Shown: one piece after another, positions 18,570 through 27,811 of the stretch | Position numbering within the stretch: the first letter of the stretch is position 1 | Layout of the letters: every line of letters begins with the position of its first letter | NCBI GenBank assembly: GCA_938085045.1 | Contig: CALKGI010000115.1 | Coordinates: 1-46,753 of the forward strand | Direction of reading: 5' to 3' | Length of the DNA stretch: 46,753 nt | DNA from: an uncultured Alteromonadaceae bacterium | Lineage (GTDB): Bacteria; Pseudomonadota; Gammaproteobacteria; Enterobacterales; Alteromonadaceae | Program-made: the position numbers and the translations under genes | Notes under the pieces: generated by a model | Databases searched by the model: none | What the model saw: the letters and a program-made list of their open reading frames with translations, nothing else | What the model was told of the DNA's origin: nothing

Positions 18570-19927
18570 AACGTATTGTCGTAAAGCCAGATAAACGGCT
18601 GTTATGGCTGCTGTGCGTACCGTTGGGTATCGCCGTTATGCAATCACTGCTGTTAATGGCACCACAAACTGCCGATTGGGCCGCCTCGCTTCAAACCTTA
18701 CTGGGTGATGTTTGGTTGTTTGTATTAGTGGTGGCCGCGGTATTAATTGGCGTAGATTATGCCAATGCCGTAAAACAGCCAGATTTGAGTTTTAGCCGTA
18801 AAAGCAAAGATATTTTATCGTTACACCGCTGGTCACCTGTGACCCTCACAGTTAGTCATAACCATTCAAAGCCGCAGCGCATTATCATTCGAGAACTGGT
18901 TGCACCCTCGTTAGAAGTCTCAGACTTTAACCTCGATTGTGACTTAAAACCCTCGCTGACTACCTCGTTAGAATACAAAGTACGACCGGCCCAGCGAGGC
19001 GATGCCATTATTGGTGGTCTTGAAATACTACACCACAGCGCCTTTAAACTGTGGCATGCAGTTTGGCGTGACGACACTGCCACCACATTAAAAGTTTACC
19101 CAGATTTTGAAGCCATTAACGGTTACAGCTTACTGGCCACCGACAACCATATTTCGCAATTTGGCATCAAACGCACCCAAAAACGGGGTGAAGGTATGGA
19201 GTTTCATCAACTCAGAGAATACCAACGTGGCGATACGTCTCGCCAAATAGACTGGAAAGCCACCGCCCGCAAACAAAAAATCATCTCAAGAGACTATCAA
19301 GACGAGCGCGATCAGCAAATTATCGTACTGCTCGACAACGGCCGCAGAATGCGCAGCGAAGATGATGGTTTAGGTCACTTAGATCACGCCGTAAACGCCA
19401 TGTCGTTATTAAGCCATATCGCGCTAAAACAGGGCGATGCGGTAGGGTTAATGAGCTTTGGCACCGACCAACGCTGGTTACCGTGCAACAAAGGCAGCGC
19501 CCACATCAACACCATTTTAAACCACGTATACGATCTGCAACCGGGCGTGCACGCCACCGATTACAGTGGCGCAGCGCAAACTTTGCTAAAAATGCAGCGC
19601 AAACGCTCGTTAGTGATATTAATCACCAACACCCGCGACGAAGATGTCGACGACTTATTACCTGCCATCAAATTAATCGGCAAAAACCACCTGATATTGC
19701 TCGCCAACATCCGCGAACCCATATTGCAACAAACCCTCGATGAGCCCGTCACCAACATCGACGAAGTTTACCGTTACTGCGGCACAATCGACTACCTAGA
19801 CCGCCGTCAACAAGTACGCAAGCAACTAACCGATGCAGGCGTATTTGTGGTTGATGCTCACCCACAAAACCTCGCCATTGAGGTGTGTAATGGTTATTTA
19901 GAAATTAAGCGCAGCGGGTATTTGTAA
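18566..19927 (+). CDS. DUF58 (vWA-like) membrane protein
   Basis: A 453-residue protein starting at GTG (18566), which overlaps the MoxR stop codon (GTGA). Two helices lie near residues 10-30 and 45-65. A beta-rich segment follows, then the DUF58 signature LREYQRGDTSRQIDWKATAR, and a vWA-like fold beginning IIVLLDNGRRMRS, close to a MIDAS motif (DxGRxM rather than the classical DxSxS). Pairing of MoxR with a DUF58/vWA protein is a standing feature of the family. It probably works at the inner membrane on envelope proteins. Confidence 0.9.
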   Translation: MKRIVVKPDKRLLWLLCVPLGIAVMQSLLLMAPQTADWAASLQTLLGDVWLFVLVVAAVLIGVDYANAVKQPDLSFSRKSKDILSLHRWSPVTLTVSHNHSKPQRIIIRELVAPSLEVSDFNLDCDLKPSLTTSLEYKVRPAQRGDAIIGGLEILHHSAFKLWHAVWRDDTATTLKVYPDFEAINGYSLLATDNHISQFGIKRTQKRGEGMEFHQLREYQRGDTSRQIDWKATARKQKIISRDYQDERDQQIIVLLDNGRRMRSEDDGLGHLDHAVNAMSLLSHIALKQGDAVGLMSFGTDQRWLPCNKGSAHINTILNHVYDLQPGVHATDYSGAAQTLLKMQRKRSLVILITNTRDEDVDDLLPAIKLIGKNHLILLANIREPILQQTLDEPVTNIDEVYRYCGTIDYLDRRQQVRKQLTDAGVFVVDAHPQNLAIEVCNGYLEIKRSGYL

Positions 19928-20853
19928 TGACTATGAACACAATTATCAAAACAACCTTGTTCATAATCGCTTTGGCTGCATTGCCAATCAAAGCGCAACC
20001 TGCTAAATGCCAATTACCCAGCGAACTTGCCATTAACGACAACGCCTTCAGAACGCCAATAGCAAACCGTGATTTGCCCAACAGCCACCCTCGTTCATTT
20101 ATTGTTACCGACAAAAAGTTCACCACCAAACGTGACGTTGCCTTTTATTTTCCGCCCCAATATGACGGAAAAATCCAATTACCCATGGTGTTTTTACTGC
20201 ACGGCAGCGGCGGTTACCCCACAGGGGCCTTTAGAAGAACCGAAATGGTCAAACATGCTGACAAGAATGGCTATATTGTCGCGGCCATTCAAGGACAAGA
20301 CCTAAAAGGACGCACCCACTGGAATACACCACAAGATGATAACTTACCCGACGATATGGCCTTTATCGCGCAAGTTAAAAGCTGGTCGGAGCAAAATTTA
20401 TGTGTCGATACAAAACGCATTTACGCCACAGGCTTCTCGGGCGGCGGTCGAACAATTTCGCGTGCGGCATGTGAAATAGCGGGTTTTGCGGCAATTGCGC
20501 CCATTGGTGGTATTAGGCATGGTGCAAGCTGCCCAGATACTGGCACTAAAGTCCCCGTATTCACCGCTCATGGCACGGGTGATAAGGTCAACAAATTTGA
20601 AGGTTACGGCCCCAGCACAAAGCGTTGGAATGAGAGTGTAGAAATGGCTGTTCAAGCTTGGCATAAAAGCAACGGTTGCGATGCATCACCCATCATCACA
20701 ACCCCGCTGACCAAAGTCGAAAAACACCTTTGGCAACAGGGCTGTACAAACAATGCCGAAGTGGTGTTTTACAAAGTCACGGGCGCACCGCACAAGTGGG
20801 ATATATTGCCAAACACCACCGAATTAGTGATGGCGTTTTTCAACAGGCATTAA
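19927..20853 (+). CDS. Secreted PHB-depolymerase/feruloyl-esterase-like hydrolase
   Basis: A 308-residue alpha/beta hydrolase with a signal peptide (hydrophobic residues about 8-18, cleavage near KAQPAKC). It has the oxyanion stretch FLLHGSGGYP, the nucleophile elbow GFSGGG, a candidate acid in HGTGDKVNKFEG and a candidate histidine in GAPHKWDI, in the order found in LpqC/COG3509 esterases. Cysteines in the mature part could form disulfides. The substrate may be polyhydroxybutyrate or a feruloyl ester, which is unresolved. The ATG overlaps the DUF58 stop by one base (TAATG), so it is the last gene of the operon, although it is not a usual member of MoxR clusters. Confidence 0.8.
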   Translation: MTMNTIIKTTLFIIALAALPIKAQPAKCQLPSELAINDNAFRTPIANRDLPNSHPRSFIVTDKKFTTKRDVAFYFPPQYDGKIQLPMVFLLHGSGGYPTGAFRRTEMVKHADKNGYIVAAIQGQDLKGRTHWNTPQDDNLPDDMAFIAQVKSWSEQNLCVDTKRIYATGFSGGGRTISRAACEIAGFAAIAPIGGIRHGASCPDTGTKVPVFTAHGTGDKVNKFEGYGPSTKRWNESVEMAVQAWHKSNGCDASPIITTPLTKVEKHLWQQGCTNNAEVVFYKVTGAPHKWDILPNTTELVMAFFNRH

Positions 20854-20862
20854 CACTCTACC

Positions 20863-21468
20863 TTAAGCCAGTACATCGGCTAGCATACCTTCGATTCGTT
20901 CTTTTTCAACCGAAACCTTAGTGGCATAACGCCTAAGAAAGTAATACATCGATGGAAAAAACACAGTAACAAACGCCATAATGCCCCCAGCTAATTCGGG
21001 TTTGGCCATATCGTGACCCGACAGAAATGATGCAACAAACAAAGACATAAACAAACCTTCAAAACCAATGAACAAAACTGCGCAAAACAGCTGACTGGCT
21101 TTGGTTATTTTGAGTGTCGACTGGGTTCGTTTGAGCATCAGTTTCATGTATGACTGACTGTCTTTGACCAAGGCAGAGTAGTTGCCTCGTCTGAGCCAAA
21201 TGCTGGTAAATGTCATCAATAAAGCAATAATCAGCACTACGGCGTAAGTAGCAACATCTAATAATGAAGGTAAACCCTGCATTAGCTCATATGCAATATA
21301 AGCACTCAAGCCCAAACCTACCGTGACATTCACCACAGTTTCAAACATCATTTTATGACCACTACTTTTTACTTTGGCCTGCAATGCAGCCTTATCATTG
21401 GTCGATTCTATGTCGGTGTCGTGCCAGCCTTTTACCAAATCGTCCCATTGCTCATCTTGTTTAGTCAT
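20863..21468 (-). CDS. Four-helix membrane protein paired with an ECF sigma factor
   Basis: A 201-residue protein with a short acidic cytoplasmic N-terminus (QWDDLVKGWHDTDI) and four predicted helices at about residues 40-60, 68-90, 122-148 and 155-178. It starts 4 bp after the sigma factor stop and is surely co-transcribed. The position is that of an anti-sigma factor, and the Trp-rich acidic N-terminus could hold the sigma factor. No zinc-binding anti-sigma motif (HxxxCxxC) is seen, so the assignment rests on context. It is convergent with the esterase gene. Confidence 0.65.
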   Translation of the reverse strand: MTKQDEQWDDLVKGWHDTDIESTNDKAALQAKVKSSGHKMMFETVVNVTVGLGLSAYIAYELMQGLPSLLDVATYAVVLIIALLMTFTSIWLRRGNYSALVKDSQSYMKLMLKRTQSTLKITKASQLFCAVLFIGFEGLFMSLFVASFLSGHDMAKPELAGGIMAFVTVFFPSMYYFLRRYATKVSVEKERIEGMLADVLA

Positions 21469-21472
21469 TGTG

Positions 21473-21970
21473 TTACTCCATTATACTTTTAAGTTGTTTT
21501 TTCACCCGGTTAAGCTGCACACCTACGTTGCTAAGGCTTAAGCCTGTAATAATTGCGATATCTGCATAACTAACCCCATCTAAAGCGAGGGTTATCAGCT
21601 GCCTTTGCATAACAGGTAATTGCCGAATGGCCACCATCAAATTCGCAAGTGTGTTGTTGTTTTGAATCGTTTGTTCTGGCCCGTCGGTTTGGCAAACATG
21701 CACATCATCTAAATCTTGATGTTTTGGCCCACGACTATGCTTTGCCACATGATTAAAAGCCTTGTTATAAGCCACCCTATAAACAAAGGTCTTAAGGCTG
21801 CTTTGACCTTTAAAACTTGCCAGTGACTGCCAAATGGCCAATAGAATTTCTTGATGCAAGTCTTGCTGCAACTTATGATCGGCTTCATAAGTTGCCGCAA
21901 TTTTCATGAAACTCTGGCTATGACTGTCGATAACCGATTCAAATTGTTGCTGTTGTTCTTTCATAATCAA
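21473..21970 (-). CDS. ECF-type RNA polymerase sigma factor
   Basis: A 165-residue sigma-70-family protein containing regions 2 and 4 only. Region 2 includes LHQEILLAIWQSLASFKGQS and FVYRVAYNKAFNHV. Region 4 has LPVMQRQLITLALDGVSYAD and the helix-turn-helix IITGLSLSNVGVQLNRVKKQ. A TTG at 21970 has GAGG 9 bp upstream, and the ATG at 21964 is the alternative. It directs RNA polymerase to an unknown regulon and probably autoregulates. Its partner is the membrane protein encoded next. Confidence 0.9.
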   Translation of the reverse strand: MIMKEQQQQFESVIDSHSQSFMKIAATYEADHKLQQDLHQEILLAIWQSLASFKGQSSLKTFVYRVAYNKAFNHVAKHSRGPKHQDLDDVHVCQTDGPEQTIQNNNTLANLMVAIRQLPVMQRQLITLALDGVSYADIAIITGLSLSNVGVQLNRVKKQLKSIME

Positions 21971-22060
21971 TAGTTTAGCCTCAAACCCAACATTACTCAG
22001 ATCTCCTTTTTATTAAATTCAGTTACTTAGTAAAGCCTCGCAGGATTTACTTACAGAAAA

Positions 22061-22090
22061 TTGAATAAAAAGTTCAGGCTCACGTATAAT
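22061..22090 (+). promoter_or_regulatory. Probable sigma-70 promoter of rsuA
   Basis: TTGAAT (22061-22066) and a perfect TATAAT (22085-22090) are separated by 18 bp, with transcription expected near 22097 and the rsuA ATG at 22123. Confidence 0.6.
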
Positions 22091-22122
22091 GACGGCAATT
22101 TCCCTGCTATCAGCGAAGAACT

Positions 22123-22806
22123 ATGAGACTCGACAAATTTATTTGCGGCTGCACCGAACACAGTCGCATCAACGCCAAACGCGCCATTGGCAAGGGCAAC
22201 GTCACCATTAATGGCGAATTGGTGACAAACCCAGCCACCAAAGTTAAAGACGCCGACGAAGTTCATTTGGATGAACAACTGCTGTCGTTTATCACCGAAC
22301 GTTACATCATGCTTAACAAACCGGTTGATTTTATCTGCTCAAACGTCGACGAAAGCCACCCTTCGGTATTAAACCTGATATCTATAGAAAAGCATGACAA
22401 GCTGCACATTGCCGGACGATTAGACGTAGATACCACAGGTTTAGTACTAGTAACCGACGACGGAAAATGGTCTCACGCCATCACCTCACCTAAAAAAGAA
22501 TGCGGCAAACGCTACCGAGCAGAGCTAACTTCGCCAATCGAGCAAAGTGCAATTGCTCAGTTTGCCGAGGGTATTCAACTAAACAATGAAAAAGGCCTCA
22601 CCCGCCCTGCCAAATTAGAGATCATTGAACCTTACGAAGTGGTTGTGACAGTGCATGAAGGTAAATACCACCAAGTTAAGCGCATGTTCGCCGCCATTGG
22701 CAACAAAGTAGTCGCACTACACCGCGAATCGATTGGCGGTATTGAACTGGGTGATTTGCCACCGGGCGAATGGCGTTATTTGACCGATGAAGAAGCTAAG
22801 TTGTGA
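22123..22806 (+). CDS. rsuA: 16S rRNA pseudouridine(516) synthase
   Basis: A 227-residue protein that aligns from end to end with E. coli RsuA. It has an N-terminal S4-type RNA-binding domain (MRLDKFICGCTEHSR...), the catalytic block AGRLDVDTTGLVLVTDDG with its aspartate, and the C-terminal GKYHQVKRMFAAIGNKVV and LHRESIGGI segments. It converts uridine 516 of 16S rRNA to pseudouridine during small-subunit assembly. A promoter lies just upstream and a hairpin spans its stop codon. Confidence 0.93.
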   Translation: MRLDKFICGCTEHSRINAKRAIGKGNVTINGELVTNPATKVKDADEVHLDEQLLSFITERYIMLNKPVDFICSNVDESHPSVLNLISIEKHDKLHIAGRLDVDTTGLVLVTDDGKWSHAITSPKKECGKRYRAELTSPIEQSAIAQFAEGIQLNNEKGLTRPAKLEIIEPYEVVVTVHEGKYHQVKRMFAAIGNKVVALHRESIGGIELGDLPPGEWRYLTDEEAKL

Positions 22807-22820
22807 TGACGTCACAACTT
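22798..22820 (+). terminator. Hairpin spanning the rsuA stop codon
   Basis: AAGTTGTGA (22798-22806, which includes the TGA stop) pairs perfectly with TCACAACTT (22812-22820) around a 5-nt loop. Only a weak T-run follows, so it may be a partial terminator or an mRNA-stabilising hairpin. Confidence 0.4.
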
Positions 22821-22844
22821 TGATTTGCCCTTGCGTAAAAAATC

Positions 22845-23546
22845 ATGAAACTGCTGCTCACATCTATACAGATAAAATTCACCGACTTGATGATGTTATT
22901 TATCAAACCCAAGGTGTTTTTCGAGCAGCACAAAAGTACAGACAACCGACAAAACATCATCATTGCCGCCATTTGCTATGGCATTTACCACACCCTAAGT
23001 CGCGTTGATAAGTTATTACTAAAAGACAGCTTGAACAGGCCTTGGCCGGGGTGGGAATTGATATCTCCCTTGGTTGACGGTTCATGGCAAAATTACTGGT
23101 TGTTTTTGGTGATTGTCGGCACCTTTGCAGCCCCAGTTGCCTATTACTTAGGTGGTTGGTGGTATTGGTTTCGCCTTAAAATCGCCAGCAAATTCGACCC
23201 AGAAGTTGAAGAAAACCCTCAGCCCGACAAAAAAGCCGCCAGACTCGTTTATATTTATTCACAATTTGTTATGGGCTTTCCGCCCTTGATGATATTGCTG
23301 TTGCAAACATTACTTTATGACAACTACCGCCAAGCGTGGAATGATGACTTGGGTTGGTTTGCCATTTTGGCGCTGCTACCATATTGGTCTTGCTTAGTTA
23401 GTTATTACGGTGCAATGCACTTTAATCCACAGTTAGAGCGTGGCAAAGCACTGATCTTATTAGTTATATGCCCTGCCTTTACGTACCTTTCAATACAATA
23501 TGCATTCTGGCATTTTGTTGTAAACCAAATGACTTTAAATCCCTAG
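22845..23546 (+). CDS. Yip1-like integral membrane protein
   Basis: A 233-residue protein with about five hydrophobic helices. The cytoplasmic start includes MMLFIKPKVFFEQHK, the kind of N-terminus seen in bacterial Yip1/YIP-domain proteins, then IIAAICYGIYHTL, YWLFLVIVGTFAAPVAYYLGGWWYW and three more hydrophobic stretches. Family assignment is tentative. No enzymatic motif is visible. It follows rsuA by 38 bp and could share its transcript if the hairpin at 22798 is read through. Confidence 0.6.
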   Translation: MKLLLTSIQIKFTDLMMLFIKPKVFFEQHKSTDNRQNIIIAAICYGIYHTLSRVDKLLLKDSLNRPWPGWELISPLVDGSWQNYWLFLVIVGTFAAPVAYYLGGWWYWFRLKIASKFDPEVEENPQPDKKAARLVYIYSQFVMGFPPLMILLLQTLLYDNYRQAWNDDLGWFAILALLPYWSCLVSYYGAMHFNPQLERGKALILLVICPAFTYLSIQYAFWHFVVNQMTLNP

Positions 23547-23599
23547 CATCATACGCCACCGACCAACAACATTCCAAGTTGGGCTGTAGCGACTTGTTC

Positions 23600-23640
23600 T
23601 GTTTTTTGTCAACAGCCCCGGGCTAGGCTGTCGAAAAACA
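23600..23640. terminator. A/T-flanked hairpin after the Yip1-like gene
   Basis: TGTTTTTTGTCAACAGCC (23600-23617) pairs with GGCTGTCGAAAAACA (23626-23640) around a GC-rich loop, with a small mismatch in the stem. It lies about 55 bp after the stop at 23546 and could terminate transcription from either side. Confidence 0.45.
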
Positions 23641-23747
23641 ACCATTTTCTAGATTACTTAATTTAATCAATTGGTTATTAGGGAATGTCGAATTCATCGC
23701 GGCGTGACGCTTCGCTGCTGCCGCTCCTACTTGGGAAGATTCAGGAA

Positions 23748-23859
23748 CCACCAGCCGGGGACAGACCAGATTGCAAAAATGGGATACGCAAGGAACGCTT
23801 GCGTTCCCAGTTTTTGTCAACTGCTCTGTCCCCTATTGCTAGCCTCCGTTACACCGGCT
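23748..23859 (-). repeat. Nested-hairpin repeat element, member 1 (reverse orientation)
   Basis: Concentric dyads: GGGGACAG (23757-23764) with CTGTCCCC (23826-23833), CAAAAATGGGA with TCCCAGTTTTTG, and ACGCAAG (23786-23792) with CTTGCGT (23798-23804). The right end, AGCCTCCGTTACACCGGC (23841-23858), is the exact reverse complement of the start of the element at 23957. The ends are shared with the other members and the interior differs. No gene is found in this 540-bp interval. Confidence 0.6.
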
Positions 23860-23956
23860 CCTAACGAAACCCCACTTAAATTCTCTCAGCCTCCAACGAA
23901 CCAGCCGCCCAATTCAACCTGCCTGTAACTAAGCCTGATGTTTAAGTAGTGATCCC

Positions 23957-24079
23957 TTCGATACAGGCCGGTGTAACGGAGGCTCCGCAACAGGGGTCAG
24001 AGCAAAAAAATGCAGGGACAGACAAGCTGTCCACAAACTTTTTTTGGTCTTACCCCAGCCGGTGATGGCTGGTAGATGT
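23957..24079 (+). repeat. 123-bp direct repeat, left copy, flanking the RHS-immunity region
   Basis: It matches 31146-31268 at nearly every position and has the same 123-bp length. It contains GCCGGTGTAACGGAGGCT, GGGGTCAG, a GGACAG/CTGTCC hairpin (24016-24032) flanked by A7 and T7 runs that can also pair, and CCAGCC/GGCTGG. The truncated RHS frame begins within 12 bp of its right end. Confidence 0.8.
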
Positions 24080-24090
24080 CTCAAGCCTGA

Positions 24091-27000
24091 GAAGCTATTT
24101 GCAAACCTTATGCAAAATGGGTTTATGACGACCAAGCCCGGGCACTGTCGAGCGAACACGAAGCTGGCAGCTGTTACGCCGCCAATCAATCGCACAGTTA
24201 CGATGCACTGGGTTTTAAAGACAAAATCACCGACTGGCAAGGTAATATTACCGACAGCGATTATAATAATCGCGGGTTCATCACCAAAACCACCACAGGT
24301 TATGGCACAGATAACGCAACAACAATCTCAACCCAGTGGCACCCACTGTTGCCATTGCCAGTTAAACTAACCACCAGCAGCCTCATCACCACATTTGAAT
24401 ACGACAACAACCAACGTTTAATTAAAAAACTGGCCCAATCTCGTTTGACTAACGAAACAAGAATCTGGACCTATCACTATCAATTACACACCAACGGCAA
24501 GGTCAAACAAAAAATCACAAACGGGCCACTACCGGGTGATACAGATAGTTTTACTCGCACGTTCGATGAACAAGGTAACTTGCTGAGCAAAGTCAATGCG
24601 CTAGGGCACACCATCAGTTTCGGCGATTATGACGCTTTAGGTAACGCAGGTTTCATGATTGACGCCAATGGTCTAAAAACCCGCTACAAATACAATAAAA
24701 TGGGCCGCCTCCGTAAACAAATCGTCGACCTAGCTGAGCCTAAAATCACCAAGTACAAATACAATGCCTTTGGCAAGCCCACCAAAATAACCGCTGCTGA
24801 TGGCAACATAACAACTTTTCATTACGACAAAGCCTATCGCAAAACCAAAAGCACCAATGCATTGAGTCAAAGCATTCGATATAAGCTAGATGGCGCAGGC
24901 AATATTTTACGTGAGACATATCAAGCAGATGAAACCCCTTGGACATTTAACGATTGCACCACCAACAGCATTCGACCAGATTGCGTTACAGGGTTAAAGC
25001 AGCTTAATGAAACTGTCACGCCACTCGTAAAACACCAATCTTTTGATGCATTAAACCGAGTCATAAGCAGTGGAAGTGGCAATGAACAACAACGCCAGTT
25101 TAGTTACGATGCCAACGGCAACGTGGTTAGCTCAACCGATGGGCAAGGCAATACCAACACCTACGAATACGACCATTTAAATCGCCGAGTGGCAGTAACC
25201 GACCCACAAGGCAATCGCACAACTTTACAATACAACGCTCAAAACAAAGTGATTAAAGTGACCGATGCACGCGGTAACGCAACCACTTACAGCTACAATG
25301 CGTTTGGCGAAAAAGTCAGTCAAAAAAGCCCCGACAGCGGCGAAAAACACTACGGTTACAACGCAGCCGGACAACTAACCAGCATGACCGATGCCAATGG
25401 AAACCAGCTAACTTACAGTCATGATGTACTAGGCAGAATAATCAGCAAATTAGCCAACAACGAAGTGATTCATCATTATCAATATGATGATTGTGAAAAT
25501 GGTTTAGGACGGTTGTGCAATGTACTTAGTAACGTAAATAGTGGCAAAACCAGCACCGAACATTACCAGTATCATCAAGACGGCAGCTTGGACAAAAAAA
25601 CCAACACCTTGGCAGGCCAAGATTATCAGCTCAAATACCAGTATGACATCAACGGTCGTGTGCAAGGTATTCACTACCCCGGCGGCATGAAAGTTAAATA
25701 CAAGCGTGACGAAATTGGCAATGTCGTTAGAGTAAAAGTCGATGGCGAAGCGTTTATCAACCAAATACGTTACAAACCATTTGGCGCGGTAAAAGGCTGG
25801 ACGTTCGGCAATGGCCAACAACGCGCCGTACAGTATGACGCTCAATACCGAGTATCGCGCATACTTGCCAGTGGCGTACAAGACCTTGACTACCAACGAG
25901 ATTTATCAGGCAACATTACATCACTTGCAAACCTGCGATATGCCCAAGACGATGATTTTGGTTACGATGAGCTCAATCGCCTGACCACCATCGGCGGCGA
26001 TGAAACCCAAGATTTCGCCTTCGACAGCTTAGGCAATCGCACAACAGAATCAGCAAACGAAGCCACTTACACCGTAGCAGAACAATCAAATAGATTAATG
26101 GCTGTAACAACACCCACAGGCGAACGCACGTTTGATTATGACGCCAACGGCAATATCACGCACGATGCAGGCGCAGATAACAACAGAGTATTCAGTTACA
26201 ACACCAACAACAGAATGGAAAGTGTCACGGTCAACGGCCAAACGACACACTACAGCTACAATGCCAAAGGCCAACGCGTTAGCAAACAAACGGCCGAAGG
26301 TGACGTTGTTTTTTATATCTATGGCCACAACGGAAAACTGCTGGTTGAAATAACCAACGACCAAATAAGCAAACAATACATTTACTTAAACGGTCAATTG
26401 GTTGGTTTTACGCAAAACGAGCAGCTTTATAACGTGTTTACTGATCATCAGGGCCGGCCAGAAATTGTCACCGATGCCAGCGCAGCAACCGTTTGGCAAG
26501 CCAAAAATAACGCCTTTGGTCGTACGCTATTAATTGAAAACGTTGAGCTAAACATCGGCTTTCCCGGTCAATATTTTGATCAAGAAAAACAAAGCTGGTA
26601 TAACGGCCACCGCGATTATGATGCAACCCTTGGCCGATACCTACAAAGTGACCCAATTGGCGTTCGTGGCGGACTCAACACGTATCTTTATGGCAATGCC
26701 AATACACTGATGTTTACCGATGAAATGGGATTACTGCCTGAGGGTGGAAATGGGCCTATACCGCCTTCTAACACTACGCCCCCATGTACACTTTCAGATT
26801 ATGGGGCGAATATGATCAAGACTTTTGAGGATGCTGGCGGGCCATCGCTTACAGTATATGAGGATGAGGCAGGGTATAATACGATAGGTTGGGGTCACAA
26901 AATTCTCCCGGGGGAAGATTTCTCCTCTGGTATCACATTGGAACAAGCTGTGGCACTGTTCAATCAAGACAACAAAATTGCACTTGATGCAGTGAACACG

Positions 27001-27237
27001 CTTATTACATTTGATATGACTCAAACGCAGTTTGATGCTATTGTTAGCCTTGTTTTTAATATAGGTGTTAGTAGATTTGCGAATTCTCAAACATTGGTTG
27101 AGCTCAATAAACTCAACACAGATCAAGCCATGGTTGAATGGGCAGAATGGCGGCTGGTGAAGGGGACAGTGATTCCAGGACTTGAAACTAGAAGAAAAGC
27201 AGAAATAGACCTGTTTTTAAATGACATATATCCATAG
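24091..27237 (+). pseudogene. 5'-truncated RHS/YD-repeat protein with C-terminal GH24 lysozyme domain
   Basis: An open frame of 1048 codons that starts in mid-sequence: the frame is blocked at 24088-24090 and YD-repeat sequence (WVYDDQARAL...SYDALGFKD) is under way at once, so the usual N-terminal part and start are missing. Many YD repeats (YDANGNVVSSTDGQGN and similar) lead to the RHS core end GRYLQSDPIGVRGG...TDEMGL, where the usual DPxGL is altered. After about 26740 comes a T4-type lysozyme (GH24) with catalytic Glu (26827), Asp (26863) and Thr (26881) in FED...YEDEAGYNTIGWGH. The first in-frame ATG is at 24655 and TTG at 24349 lacks a good ribosome-binding site. It would cleave peptidoglycan if delivered. 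Probably an orphan effector tip. Confidence 0.85.
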
Positions 27238-27288
27238 TAGAATCCACCTCCCAGTAAAAAATAACGTGTAAGGTATTTGAGAATAAAA

Positions 27289-27810
27289 ATGAAACTAACT
27301 AAGTTGGCAATCCTATTTCTACCACTCATCACCTTCTTTGCGCAGGCTAATAAATACTCAGTAATGGGCGTTGATAGTGATAATCAAGTCGAATCATTCT
27401 TTCTTTCGATTCAAGAGGATATAAAGTCTGGCAATATTAAATTATTAAGTGAAAAGATCGCTTACCCTTTGAACATTTTCACCGAAAAAGAAAAGCTTCA
27501 GGTCCAGTCAAAACAACAATTTATTGCAAATTACAGCCAATTTATGACTCATGATCTGAAAACAGCTTTATTGTGCCAGACTACTAATGACTTACGAGCA
27601 AACTCCAATGGGCTAAGAGCAGCCAGGGGCGCTATTTGGATGAATTTGTCATTCATTGGAAAGCCCGACACGTTTGATGATGAACTGCACAAAAAAGGTT
27701 TAGATGGTCATATGTGGCAACTTAGAGTCACAAAATTAAGCAACAGAAAAATCGCCAGCATGGCAGTACAAGACTGCGAAAAGCGAGTGAAATCAGCAGC
27801 AAAGAACTAA
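27289..27810 (+). CDS. Exported immunity-like protein, cassette gene A
   Basis: A 173-residue protein with a signal peptide (LAILFLPLITFFAQA, cleavage before NKYSV). The mature part, with VESFFLSIQEDI, SEKIAYPLNIF, SKQQFIANYSQFM, LKTALLCQ and RAARGAIWMN, looks like a small NTF2-like fold often found in front of DUF1311 domains. Two cysteines (LLCQ and QDC) could pair in the periplasm. It starts 51 bp after the RHS-lysozyme stop and 1 bp before gene B. It is paralogous to gene A' (roughly two thirds identical by eye) and to the N-terminal half of B. The role as immunity protein is inferred from place and export. Confidence 0.75.
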   Translation: MKLTKLAILFLPLITFFAQANKYSVMGVDSDNQVESFFLSIQEDIKSGNIKLLSEKIAYPLNIFTEKEKLQVQSKQQFIANYSQFMTHDLKTALLCQTTNDLRANSNGLRAARGAIWMNLSFIGKPDTFDDELHKKGLDGHMWQLRVTKLSNRKIASMAVQDCEKRVKSAAKN

Positions 27811-27811
27811 T

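Noticed and set aside
24044..24370. A 108-codon reading frame overlapping the start of the RHS fragment
   Set aside because: It is in a different frame from the clear YD-repeat sequence and begins inside the 123-bp repeat, so it is a shadow.
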